Source: Actinomycetota bacterium
Lineage (GTDB): Bacteria > Actinomycetota > Acidimicrobiia > IMCC26256 > JAENVU01
Length of the DNA stretch: 35,466 nucleotides
Direction of reading: 5' to 3'
Assembly (NCBI GenBank): GCA_016870395.1
Contig: VGBT01000026.1
Coordinates: 1-35,466, forward strand
Numbering within the stretch: position 1 is the first letter of the stretch; every line of letters starts with the position of its first letter. The position numbers and the translations under genes were made by a program. The notes below the pieces were generated by a model that saw nothing but the letters and a program-made list of their open reading frames with translations, was not told the DNA's origin and did no database searches. Positions 24,075 through 31,933 of the stretch are shown here, in pieces.

Positions 24075-25121
24075 ATGGCAGCTTCCGTCGTCGCGGTCAC
24101 CGGCATCTCAGGCTTCCTCGGGCAGCAGCTCGCCCCGAGGCTCGAGCCCGTGCCGGGGGTTACACGCATCGTCGGGCTCGACGTGCGTGAGTCGCCGCGG
24201 CGCACCGCGCACCTTGAGCACCACCGCGTCGACATCGCCGGTCATGACCTCCAGCCGTTGCTCGCAGGCGTCGACACGGTGGTGCACCTAGCGGCCGTCG
24301 TCGACCCGATCGCAGACGACGCGCTGATGGCGCGGGTCAACGTCCACGGCACGCGGCGGGTGCTCGACGCGGCCGCGGCGGTGGGCGCGCGCACGGTCAT
24401 CCGGGTGTCGACCGCGGCGGCCTACGGCGCCTGGCCGACCAACCCGGTGCCGCTCACCGAGGATGCGCCGCTCCGACCGAACCCCGGGTTCGGCCCGGCG
24501 GTGCAGGCGGCCGAGGTCGAGCGGATGCTCTACGAGTGGCAGCGAGAGCACCCCGACGTCACCGTCACCACACTCCGGGCGGCGCCCGTGCTCGGCGCCG
24601 GTGCCGCTCACCTCTGGGCCCGCCTGCTCACCGCACCCGGCCGGGTGCGGGTGCGGGGCGAGGCGCCGCCCGTGCAAGTCGTCCACGTCGACGACGTCGT
24701 CAGCGCGCTGCTGTGCGTGGTGCACGGCGAGCATCCCGGGGTGTTCAACGTCGCCGCGGAGGGCTGGCTCGGGCCCGATGCGGTCGCCGCGCTCGTGCCG
24801 CCGGCCACGATGCCGGCGCTGCCCTCCGAGGTACTGCGGCGCGCGCTCGCGCGCACGTGGGCCACGGGCGTCGGGGACATCCCGCTCGGCGTGGTGCCCT
24901 ATCTCGTGCACCCGTGGGTCGTAGCGTCCGACCGACTCGAGGCGCTCGGCTGGCGGCCCGCGTACAGCATCGAGGAGACGCTGATGGAGACGGTGGACGC
25001 CGCACCGACCAGCGCGATGCCGTCGTTGCGCACGATCGCGATCGTCGCCGGCGCCACCGCGGCCGGCATCGCCGCGGGGCTGACCCTCCGCTCGCTGCGT
25101 CGGAGGGCCATGCGGCGCTGA
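24075..25121 (+). CDS. NAD-dependent epimerase/dehydratase-like SDR with C-terminal membrane anchor
   Basis: The 348-residue protein has a Rossmann start (VAVTGISGFLGQQL, GxxGxxG), VHLAAVVDP and a VSTAAAYG segment, all typical of extended SDRs. The expected YxxxK active site after it is absent: the equivalent stretch reads FGPAVQAAEVE. A hydrophobic segment at about 311-335 (IAIVAGATAAGIAAGL) followed by RRRAMRR suggests a tail anchor in the membrane. The substrate is unknown, and the missing Tyr/Lys leaves activity in doubt. ATG 24075 matches the Rossmann start. Confidence 0.85.
   Translation: MAASVVAVTGISGFLGQQLAPRLEPVPGVTRIVGLDVRESPRRTAHLEHHRVDIAGHDLQPLLAGVDTVVHLAAVVDPIADDALMARVNVHGTRRVLDAAAAVGARTVIRVSTAAAYGAWPTNPVPLTEDAPLRPNPGFGPAVQAAEVERMLYEWQREHPDVTVTTLRAAPVLGAGAAHLWARLLTAPGRVRVRGEAPPVQVVHVDDVVSALLCVVHGEHPGVFNVAAEGWLGPDAVAALVPPATMPALPSEVLRRALARTWATGVGDIPLGVVPYLVHPWVVASDRLEALGWRPAYSIEETLMETVDAAPTSAMPSLRTIAIVAGATAAGIAAGLTLRSLRRRAMRR
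25084..25107 (+). terminator. Weak stem-loop at the 3' end of the SDR gene
   Basis: CCCTCCG (25084-25090) pairs with CGGAGGG (25101-25107) around a ten-base loop, inside the last codons of the SDR gene. No T-run follows. It may simply reflect the coding sequence. Confidence 0.25.
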
Positions 25122-25124
25122 CGG

Positions 25125-26213
25125 TCAGGAGGAGATGGGGGCGAGGTGCTGGTCGCGCCACTCGTCCCACTCGGGACTGAAGTAGCGGACACGCACCTTC
25201 TTGTACTCCTTTACCGACCACAACAACGCGTAGTCGGTGATCCCCGTCTCGTCACGGATGGCCTCGATCGTCTCCTGGCAGTCGCGCGCGGAGCGGCCGT
25301 GGACCATGGTGAACACCGTGTAGGGCCAGTCGTCGTAGGTGGGCCGTCGGTAGCAGTGCGACACGGCCGCGAACCCGGCCATCTGCGGTCCGATCTCGCT
25401 CAGCGCGTCCTCGGCGACCGCCCACACGCCCATCGCGTTCGCCTTGAAGCCTGCGGTGCGGTGGTTCATCACCGCCGCGAAGCGACGCATCAGCTTGCGC
25501 TCCTCGAGCGAGTGCAGCGTGTCGAGCAGCTCGCCCTCGGTGCAGCCGGCCTGCTCGGCGAGCGCGGTGAAGGGACGCTCTACGAGTGGGAGGTCGCCCT
25601 GGGCGACACGGATGACGGCCATGTCGCGTTCGGAGAGCGTCGGGGCCTCCATGTCGGGTGTGCGCTCGGGTCGCTCGTGCTCGAGCACCTCGGACTTGGC
25701 GTTCGCTTTGTTCTTGCCTGTCATGTCGAGCTTCACGCCGATCTTGAAGAGCTGGAGGGTGGGGAGCTTGCGGGTGACGAGCGCCCCCGAGGCGCGGTGC
25801 AGCACGTCGAGGTGCTCGTCGAAGTCCTCACCCGGCGGCACAGCCAGCGTGTACCAGAGGTTGTAGGCGTGGTTGCGCTTGTAGTTGTGGCTGACCCCGG
25901 GGTGACCGTTGATGACCTCGGCGGCCTGGTCGACCCGTTCGGGGTCGACCTTCGCGGCGACCAGCGCCGAGGAGTACCCGAGGGCTCGGGTGTCGAAGAT
26001 CGCAGAGAGCTGGCGCAGCACGCCGAGCTCCTTGAAGCGGCCCAACGACGCGCGCACCTCGGGCTCGGTGCTGCCGAGGCGCTCGGCGAGCTCGGAGAAC
26101 GGCTGGGCCTCGAGCGGGAAGTCCCACTGGATCGCGTTGAGGAGCTCGCGATCGGCGTCGGTCAGCTCGACGGCGGGCGGCTCGGTACCGGGGCTCGGGC
26201 GCATCGCCGTCAT
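25125..26213 (-). CDS. Fused siroheme decarboxylase (AhbA-AhbB/NirDL type)
   Basis: The 362-residue protein holds two copies of an Lrp/AsnC-like unit: residues about 17-170 and 190-350. Each has a winged-helix start (LLNAIQWDFPLEAQPFSELA; RVAQGDLPLVERPFTALA) and the heme-pathway signature (GVSHNYKRNHAYNLWYTLA; AVSHCYRRPTYDDWPYTVFT). AhbAB or NirDLGH proteins convert siroheme to didecarboxysiroheme for heme or heme d1. Partner genes such as ahbC/D or nirJ are not in the window. Two in-frame ATGs are possible at the start. A repressor role is a weaker alternative. Confidence 0.9.
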   Translation of the reverse strand: MTAMRPSPGTEPPAVELTDADRELLNAIQWDFPLEAQPFSELAERLGSTEPEVRASLGRFKELGVLRQLSAIFDTRALGYSSALVAAKVDPERVDQAAEVINGHPGVSHNYKRNHAYNLWYTLAVPPGEDFDEHLDVLHRASGALVTRKLPTLQLFKIGVKLDMTGKNKANAKSEVLEHERPERTPDMEAPTLSERDMAVIRVAQGDLPLVERPFTALAEQAGCTEGELLDTLHSLEERKLMRRFAAVMNHRTAGFKANAMGVWAVAEDALSEIGPQMAGFAAVSHCYRRPTYDDWPYTVFTMVHGRSARDCQETIEAIRDETGITDYALLWSVKEYKKVRVRYFSPEWDEWRDQHLAPISS

Positions 26214-26239
26214 TGTCTCACTCGGCGGCCGCGGTTGGG

Positions 26240-27433
26240 CTACCCGGCCGCGTCGAGCGGAACCGCCCCGGCCACCTGGGCCGGTTCGTCTGCGCCGGTC
26301 GAGGTGGCCGTGCCGAGCACGACGGCGATCCGCCGGGCCGTGCCGCCCCTCCGAACGCGCACCTCGACGGTCTCGCCCGGCAGGCGTCGGCGGATCACCA
26401 CGATCAGGTCTGCGGTGTCGCGTACCGGGCTTCCGGCTACGGCGACCACCACGTCGCCGGGCTCGATCCCGGCCGCGGCTGCACCGCTGTCGGACTCGAC
26501 GGCAGTCACGCGCGCCCCGCGGGGTGCGTCCTCGTCTTGCACATGGGCGCCCAGCGCGCCGTGCACGGCCCAGCCCTGTTGCGCGAGCTGCGTCGAAACG
26601 CCGCGCGCCACCGAGACCGGGATGGCGACGAGCGCGCCGTCGCCACCGGCCCTGCCGGCCAGGATCCCCACGACGTGCCCGCTGCGGTCGACGAGCGCAC
26701 CCCCGTGGGCACCCCCGGCCGCGGATGCGTTGGTGACGATCATCCCCGCCCGTTTGGTGCCGGTGCCGTCCTCGACCCAGCCGCCCAGTGAGGAGACGAC
26801 CCCCGTGCTCACCCAGGGCGTGCCCTCGCTGGCGCCGAGGGCGAGCACCCAGGCACCGACGTCCACGGGATTGCCGCTGGCCAGGCGCGCCGGCTCCAGC
26901 GGTGATCCCTCCACCTGCAGCAGCGCCAGACCCGCCAGCTCGTCGCGACCGACCACCGTCGCCGCATGGCTGGCGCCGTCGTCACCCGACACCGAGATCG
27001 TGCTGCTCCCGTCGACCGCCGCGGTCGTGGTGAGCACGAGGCCGTCGCGCAGCCCAACCCCCGACGAGCGGCGCGGGCCCATCGCGGTCGCCGCGACCAC
27101 GCCGCCCACGGTGGGGCTGGCTGTTGCGGCGAGCCGGGCTGCGGTCTCGGTCTCGGCGGTCCGGTCGCGTACCAGGTGGGTCGACTCACCGTCGCCCAGG
27201 ATCCCGGCGGCTCCGAGCATGAGCACCATGCCCAGTGCTCCGACCACGCCACCAGCTAGCGCGAGCGTGAGGTCGCGACCCCGGGAGGATCGGGCGGCCC
27301 GGGGGGCGGCGCGCGCGGTGGGGCGCGGGGCCCTCGAGCGGGCGAACATCTCGCTGGGGTGCACCCAGGGGCGGTCGAGGGGATGCGGCGGCGGCCCGCT
27401 CACGCCCTCGTCCCCAGGCTCGTCGTCGGGCAC
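26240..27433 (-). CDS. HtrA-like membrane pseudoprotease with PDZ domain
   Basis: The 397-residue protein has the HtrA layout: a Pro/Arg-rich cytoplasmic start, a membrane helix (about 55-79), a trypsin-like domain and a PDZ domain (about 295-375). Aligned by eye to the active HtrA at 2043-3476, all three catalytic residues are replaced: His by Ala138 (LTTTAAVDG), Asp by Gly168 (GLALLQV) and Ser by His243 (GGAHGGALV). It probably binds peptides or partners instead of cutting. The GTG start follows TACACT by seven bases. Confidence 0.88.
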   Translation of the reverse strand: MPDDEPGDEGVSGPPPHPLDRPWVHPSEMFARSRAPRPTARAAPRAARSSRGRDLTLALAGGVVGALGMVLMLGAAGILGDGESTHLVRDRTAETETAARLAATASPTVGGVVAATAMGPRRSSGVGLRDGLVLTTTAAVDGSSTISVSGDDGASHAATVVGRDELAGLALLQVEGSPLEPARLASGNPVDVGAWVLALGASEGTPWVSTGVVSSLGGWVEDGTGTKRAGMIVTNASAAGGAHGGALVDRSGHVVGILAGRAGGDGALVAIPVSVARGVSTQLAQQGWAVHGALGAHVQDEDAPRGARVTAVESDSGAAAAGIEPGDVVVAVAGSPVRDTADLIVVIRRRLPGETVEVRVRRGGTARRIAVVLGTATSTGADEPAQVAGAVPLDAAG

Positions 27434-27440
27434 CCGGCCG

Positions 27441-27446
27441 AGTGTA
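27441..27446 (-). promoter_or_regulatory. -10 hexamer TACACT, leaderless pseudo-HtrA
   Basis: On the minus strand TACACT is followed by seven bases and GTG 27433, leaving no room for a ribosome site. Confidence 0.5.
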
Positions 27447-27537
27447 CCGACGCCCCCTGGTGGATTGACCGCGCCCCTGGGCCCGTCGACGCAGTGGCGC
27501 GGGGTGACCGGACGGGACCACCGCCTCCGCCGCTCGG

Positions 27538-27543
27538 TACCAT
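27538..27543 (+). promoter_or_regulatory. -10 hexamer TACCAT, leaderless moaE
   Basis: TACCAT is followed by six bases and GTG 27550. The same hexamer and spacing occur before ppk1. Confidence 0.55.
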
Positions 27544-27549
27544 CGCGCC

Positions 27550-28026
27550 GTGCTCGCTCCCCCTGCCGGGCCCGATTGGGTCGCGTGCTCCGAGGATCCC
27601 CTGCCCGTCGACGCCGCGGTGGTCTGGGCGACCGAGCCCTCCGCCGGAGCCGTCGTGAGCTTCCTCGGTGTGGTGCGCGACCACGCGGAGGGACGCACCG
27701 ACGTCGTCGCGCTCACCTACGAGGCGTACCTGTCCGAAGCCGAGCGCGGCTTGCGCGGGATCCTCGAGGCGGCCCGCCGCCGGTGGCCGACGCTGTGTCG
27801 GTTGGCGATCCTGCACCGCACCGGCCGGCTCGAGCTCTCGGAGACCTCGGTGGCAGTCGTGGTGTCGGCCCCGCACCGGGCGGAGGCGTTCGACGCCGCC
27901 CGGTACTGCATCGACACGCTGAAGGAGGCGGTGCCGATCTGGAAGCAGGAGCACTGGGCCGACGGCTCCGGCTGGGGCCTGGGGGCGGTGCCGATCCGGC
28001 CCGTGTCCGCGGAACCGGGCGCCTGA
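27550..28026 (+). CDS. moaE: Molybdopterin synthase catalytic subunit MoaE
   Basis: The 158-residue protein has the MoaE signatures: VVSFLGVVRDHAEG, LTYEAYLSEAERGL, ILHRTGRLELSETSVAVVV and VPIWKQEHWADGSGW with the catalytic Lys. It inserts sulfur into precursor Z to make molybdopterin, using MoaD as sulfur donor; no moaD lies next to it. The GTG start is leaderless by position. The next small gene starts one base after its stop, so they share a messenger. Confidence 0.95.
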   Translation: MLAPPAGPDWVACSEDPLPVDAAVVWATEPSAGAVVSFLGVVRDHAEGRTDVVALTYEAYLSEAERGLRGILEAARRRWPTLCRLAILHRTGRLELSETSVAVVVSAPHRAEAFDAARYCIDTLKEAVPIWKQEHWADGSGWGLGAVPIRPVSAEPGA

Positions 28027-28027
28027 C

Positions 28028-28204
28028 GTGGCGTTCCTCGCGCTCGCGCTCGGGTTGATCGTCGTCGGGGTCGTGTTCGTCGTGCTGCGCAACCGGCGGC
28101 CGACGGGCATCGACGCCGGCATCGAGGACTTCGAGGCCCGCCGCCGGGCGCTCGCCTCCGACGAGGAGCAGCCGGAGCCCAGGGGCGGCCGCGGCCTTGG
28201 CTAG
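28028..28204 (+). CDS. Small membrane protein between moaE and mreB, 58 residues
   Basis: GTG 28028, one base after the moaE stop, opens a frame for a hydrophobic N-terminal helix (about 2-20, LALALGLIVVGVVFVVL), an Arg-rich stop (RNRRPTG), and an amphipathic charged helix (IEDFEARRRALASDEEQ). It ends inside the TTG start region of mreB with an 8-bp overlap. No family is recognised. The layout suggests a membrane-bound helper, possibly linked to MreB; this is inference from position and topology. Confidence 0.6.
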   Translation: MAFLALALGLIVVGVVFVVLRNRRPTGIDAGIEDFEARRRALASDEEQPEPRGGRGLG

Positions 28205-29204
28205 GGACCTGGCGATCGACCTCGGCACCGCCAACACGCTCGTCTACTCGCGCGGCCAGGGCATCATCCTCAACGAGCCGACGGTCATCGCGCTCAACAG
28301 CCGCACGCAGGACGTGCTGGCCATGGGCCACGAGGCCTGGCAGATGATCGGCCGCACCCCCGGCTACATCGTCGCGGTGCGCCCGCTGCGCGGTGGCGCG
28401 ATCACCGACTTCGAGATCACGCAGCGGATGATCCGGCTCCTGTTCCAGCGCGCCGGGGTGTCACGGCTCTACCGCGCGCGGGTGCTGATCTGCGTGCCCT
28501 CCGCGATCACCCACGTCGAGCAACGCGCGGTGCTCGAGGCCGCGCGCCGTGCCGGTGCGGCGGCGACCTACCTGATCGAGCAGCCGATGGCCGCGGCGAT
28601 CGGGGCCGGGCTGCCGATCCACGAGCCGATGGGCAACATGGTCGTCGACGTCGGCGGTGGAACCACCGAGGTCGCGGTGATCTCGCTGGGTGGCGTCGTC
28701 GCGCTGGAGGCGGTGCGCGTCGGCTCGTTCGACATCGATGCCGCGATCCAGGCGTACGTGAGGCGCGAATACGGCATCGCGATCGGCGAGCGCACCGCCG
28801 AGGAGATCAAGCTCGCGATCGGTTCCGCGTTCCCCACTCCCGACGAGTACAAGGCGGAGGTGCGGGGGCGCGACCTGATGAGCGGCCTGCCGAAGACGAT
28901 CATCCTCTCGCCCGAGGAGGTGCGGGAAGCGATCGAGGAGCAGGTGCGGGCCATCTGCGACGCGGTGATCGCCGCGTTGGCACAGACGCCGCCCGAGCTG
29001 TCCCAGGACCTGATCACCCGCGGCATCCACCTGGTCGGCGGCGGCGCGATGTTGCGCGGTCTCGACTTGCGGATCGCGAAGGAGACCGCGCTGCCGGTGT
29101 ACCTCGTGGAGGCCCCGCTCGAGTGCGTCGTGCTCGGCGCCGGCCGTTGTCTCGAGTCCTTCGACCGCCTGAAGGACATGTTCATGGGTCGCCCGCGGAC
29201 CTGA
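28197..29204 (+). CDS. mreB: Rod shape-determining protein MreB
   Basis: The 335-residue actin-like ATPase has the phosphate-1 loop AIDLGTANTLVY, the connect motif and the phosphate-2 loop VVDVGGGTTEVAVIS, the segment EIKLAIGSAFP, and the adenosine motif HLVGGGAMLRGLD. MreB filaments guide cell-wall synthesis. The start is TTG, overlapping the small membrane gene by eight bases. Unlike typical rod operons no mreC or mreD follows; the next gene is convergent. Many actinobacteria lack MreB, so its presence hints at a deep-branching group or a spore-wall role. Confidence 0.95.
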   Translation: MARDLAIDLGTANTLVYSRGQGIILNEPTVIALNSRTQDVLAMGHEAWQMIGRTPGYIVAVRPLRGGAITDFEITQRMIRLLFQRAGVSRLYRARVLICVPSAITHVEQRAVLEAARRAGAAATYLIEQPMAAAIGAGLPIHEPMGNMVVDVGGGTTEVAVISLGGVVALEAVRVGSFDIDAAIQAYVRREYGIAIGERTAEEIKLAIGSAFPTPDEYKAEVRGRDLMSGLPKTIILSPEEVREAIEEQVRAICDAVIAALAQTPPELSQDLITRGIHLVGGGAMLRGLDLRIAKETALPVYLVEAPLECVVLGAGRCLESFDRLKDMFMGRPRT

Positions 29205-29844
29205 GGTCCTCCGCGGCCTGACGGACCTGCCAGTCGGGGTCCGCGAGGGCCTCGGCCAGCGCTGCCTCCACCGCCGGACCCTCGAAGGGCGCGAGGGCGA
29301 GGACCGCCCGCCGCCTGATCGCGGGCCGGTCGCGGCAGGCGCTGAGGACGGCGTCGACGCCGGCCGGGTCGCCCAACGCCCCGAGCGCCGCGACGGCCGC
29401 CTCCCGTACCAGCGGGTCGCCGTGGGTCACCGTGGCGGTGGCCAGCGCGCGCACCACCTCGTTGGCACCGGGCGGTTCCCATGCGACCTCGCCGAGCGCC
29501 CATGCGGCCGCCTCCGCCACCAGGGGGTCGGGGTCGGTGAGGAGCTCGAGCAACGGTCCGGGGACGACATGGGGCACGCTCGGCGCGAGCTCGGCGGCGC
29601 GCCGGCGCACCGTCCGGTCGGGGTCGGCCGTCGTGCTGCGCCAGAGCTCGAGCGCATGCTCGGTGGTGTCGTCGACGGTCCTCGCGGCGGCGGTCGCGGC
29701 CCGAACGACGGCGCCGAGCGCCGCGGCGCGCACGCGCGGGTCGGGGTCGTCGTGCAGCGCGGCCCGGGCCTTGTGCCACAGGGCCGGGTCGGTCGCGTCG
29801 GCCACCGCGAAGCGGGCTGCTCGCGCTGTGTCGGACACCCTCAC
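29182..29844 (-). CDS. HEAT-repeat protein
   Basis: The 220-residue all-helical protein has at least four HEAT-like repeats of about 31-35 residues with the pattern DPDxxVRxxAxxALG, for example DDPDPRVRAAALGAVV, DPDPLVAEAAAWALGEV and GDPLVREAAVAALGAL. Such proteins act as binding scaffolds. No membrane segment is visible. The start is GTG, with a TAGGGT-like -10 some 23 bases upstream. Its 3' end overlaps mreB by 23 bases in convergent orientation. Confidence 0.88.
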   Translation of the reverse strand: MRVSDTARAARFAVADATDPALWHKARAALHDDPDPRVRAAALGAVVRAATAAARTVDDTTEHALELWRSTTADPDRTVRRRAAELAPSVPHVVPGPLLELLTDPDPLVAEAAAWALGEVAWEPPGANEVVRALATATVTHGDPLVREAAVAALGALGDPAGVDAVLSACRDRPAIRRRAVLALAPFEGPAVEAALAEALADPDWQVRQAAEDLRSAGDP

Positions 29845-29902
29845 CGTCCCCGAGTAGGTCGTTCGACCCTACAGGGCCCTCGCAGGCGCGCCGATCACCC
29901 TG

Positions 29903-30577
29903 GTGATGAGGGCCTCGTACCGCTGCCGCCGCCCGTTCTGGGTCTCCCTGCTCGCCACGATGGTGCTCCTCGCCGTGGCGTTCGTCGCGGTTCCGGTTCA
30001 GGCCGACGTGCCGACCAGCTCGCTTCGGCGGGGGCCGACGGCCAACCGGCTCGCGATGACTCCTGTGCCCACCGTCGACCCGGCGCTGGTCGCCGCGGTC
30101 ACACCGGTAGTCGATCCGGCGTGGCTGCCGACACCGGTACCCCTGCCGGACCCGTCGACGCGCGTGCCGCTCGTGGAGGTCGGTCGCATCCAGATCCCGC
30201 GCATCGGCGTCGACGACGTGGTGCGCGAGGGTGTGGAGCAGATGGTCATCGACGCCGGGCCCGCCCACTGGCCCGGCACCGCCGCGTTCGGGGGCTGGGG
30301 CAACGTCGTGCTCGCCGGCCATCGCAGCTCCTCGACGTCACCGTTCCTGCGCAACGGCGAGCTCACGCCGGGTGACCTGATCGTGCTCTCCGACCTCACC
30401 GGCTCCTACTCCTACCGGGTGACCGCGCTGGAGGTGGTCGACGCGACCGCGCTCTGGATCGTCGACCAGCACCCGGGTCGCACGCTGACCGTCTTCACGT
30501 GCCACCCGATCGGGTCGAGCGCGCAACGGCTGGTCGTGCGGGCAGAGCTCACGACCAGGCCTCGCACCGAGGCCTGA
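29903..30577 (+). CDS. Sortase, class E-like
   Basis: The 224-residue protein has an N-terminal membrane helix (about 13-33), a Pro-rich linker, and a sortase beta-barrel with catalytic His140 (VVLAGHRSS), Cys200 (LTVFTCHPIG) and Arg209 (SAQRLVV). Sortases join or trim exported proteins at the cell surface. No target with a clear sorting signal is in the window. GTG 29903 and ATG 29906 are both possible starts. It is divergent from the HEAT gene, and a hairpin overlaps its stop. Confidence 0.92.
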   Translation: MMRASYRCRRPFWVSLLATMVLLAVAFVAVPVQADVPTSSLRRGPTANRLAMTPVPTVDPALVAAVTPVVDPAWLPTPVPLPDPSTRVPLVEVGRIQIPRIGVDDVVREGVEQMVIDAGPAHWPGTAAFGGWGNVVLAGHRSSSTSPFLRNGELTPGDLIVLSDLTGSYSYRVTALEVVDATALWIVDQHPGRTLTVFTCHPIGSSAQRLVVRAELTTRPRTEA

Positions 30578-30617
30578 GGCTCGTTCGGCGACGGCGGTCG
30601 CTCGGTCGCCTCAGGCC
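30571..30617 (+). terminator. Nested hairpin overlapping the sortase stop
   Basis: GGCCTGAGGC (30571-30580) pairs perfectly with GCCTCAGGCC (30608-30617), and the loop holds a second stem, GCGAC with GTCGC (30588-30592, 30597-30601), around GGCG. No T-run follows. It probably ends the sortase messenger. A shorter hairpin, GCCCCG-TCG-CGGGGC, follows at 30700-30714. Confidence 0.6.
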
Positions 30618-30741
30618 GACGCTCAGGCTCGGGGCAACGACGGTCCCGGGCGCTCGGCACCACGTCTGACCGGCACCGGCTCGGGTTCCTCACCGGCGCG
30701 CCCCGTCGCGGGGCATCGCGTGGCAGGCTGGGGAACCCGTC

Positions 30742-31854
30742 ATGAGCATCCCAACCGCCCCTCCGGCGCCTCCTGCCGACTCCGCTCCGCCGATCCCGCC
30801 CCCGCCGACCCGGCGGCGCCGATGGTTGGCCGCGCTCACCGTCGCGTTCGTCGGCGCCCTGGTGGTCGTGATCGCGGGGACCCTGATCCGGGTGCCCTAC
30901 GTGATCTCCTCGCCCGGCGCCGCGACGCCGGTGCGAGACGTGGTGCGGATCGAGGGCACGAAGACGTACCGGCACCGAGGCGAGGTGCTGTTCCTCACGG
31001 TCTCGGTGTCGAGCAAGCGGCCCAACCTGTGGCGCTTCGTGTGGGCGAGCAACGACCCCGACGCCGAAGTCATCTCCGAGGACGACTATCTCCAGGGCCA
31101 GTCGCCGAAGAACGTGGAGCGCCAGAGCGTGGTCCAGATGGACGAGTCGCAGCTCCTCGCCAAGAAGGTCGCACTGGAGGAGCTCGGCTACCGCGTGACC
31201 GTGACCGGGGCCGGCGCGCGGGTCGTCCAGGTCATGCCGGACAGCCCTGCCGACGGCGTGCTGCGTCGCGGCGACGTGATCACCGCGATCGACGGGGTTC
31301 CCGTGCGCCTGCGCGAGCAGGTCGGCGAGATCGTGCGGGCGCAGCCCGTCGGCACGATCTTCTCGCTCACCCTGGTGCGCAAGGGCCAGACCGTGACGAC
31401 GGCGATCACCACCGAGGAGGCGACGAGCGGGGAGCTGCGCGGCAAGCCCCACGTCGGCATCTCCGCCGTCACCGAGGACCTCGACGTCGAGTTCCCCGTC
31501 GACGTGCAGATCGACCCGGGGCCCGTCTCGGGTCCGTCGGCAGGCCTTGCGTTCACGCTCACGATCATCGACGAGCTGTCGCCGGGCGATCTCACCGGTG
31601 GGAAGTCGGTGGCGGTCACCGGTACGATCGACGCGGAAGGCAACGTGGGCGAAGTCGGTGGGGTCCGTCAGAAGACCGCGGCCGCGAAGGACGCCGGCGC
31701 GACGCTGATGCTCGTCCCGCGCTCCGAGGTCGGGCTGGCCCTGCCGGCGGCGGGCGACATGGAGGTGGTCGGCGTACGGACGCTCGAGGACGTGCTGCGC
31801 GTGCTGCGGCGCCATGGCGGCGCGCCGGTGCGCGCGATTGCGCCCGCGGCCTGA
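30742..31854 (+). CDS. Membrane-anchored PDZ-Lon (S16) serine protease, YlbL-like
   Basis: The 370-residue protein has a Pro-rich start, one membrane helix (about 28-48), a PDZ domain (about 150-225) and a Lon-type protease domain with Ser266 (GPSAG) and Lys311 (VRQKTAAAKDAG), the S16 dyad. This is the YlbL/Rv3194c family. In mycobacteria the same family lies next to a UPF0182 gene; here one gene separates them. The ribosome site GGGGAA precedes ATG 30742. Confidence 0.93.
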   Translation: MSIPTAPPAPPADSAPPIPPPPTRRRRWLAALTVAFVGALVVVIAGTLIRVPYVISSPGAATPVRDVVRIEGTKTYRHRGEVLFLTVSVSSKRPNLWRFVWASNDPDAEVISEDDYLQGQSPKNVERQSVVQMDESQLLAKKVALEELGYRVTVTGAGARVVQVMPDSPADGVLRRGDVITAIDGVPVRLREQVGEIVRAQPVGTIFSLTLVRKGQTVTTAITTEEATSGELRGKPHVGISAVTEDLDVEFPVDVQIDPGPVSGPSAGLAFTLTIIDELSPGDLTGGKSVAVTGTIDAEGNVGEVGGVRQKTAAAKDAGATLMLVPRSEVGLALPAAGDMEVVGVRTLEDVLRVLRRHGGAPVRAIAPAA

Positions 31855-31897
31855 GCCGGCGGCGGCGCGCATCCCTCCGGCCGCCCGCTCGCGGAAA

Positions 31898-31903
31898 TAC
31901 GAT
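31898..31903 (+). promoter_or_regulatory. -10 hexamer TACGAT of the DivIVA-like gene
   Basis: TACGAT lies 30 bases before ATG 31934, leaving a short leader with a GGGAG ribosome site. Confidence 0.45.
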
Positions 31904-31933
31904 GGGCGGTCGTGACGACATCGGGAGCCTGCG

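Noticed and set aside
25146-28058. A 970-codon open frame on the plus strand
   Set aside because: It lies opposite the siroheme decarboxylase and pseudo-HtrA genes and overlaps moaE in another frame; its protein is low-complexity and unlike any family. High GC makes such frames common.
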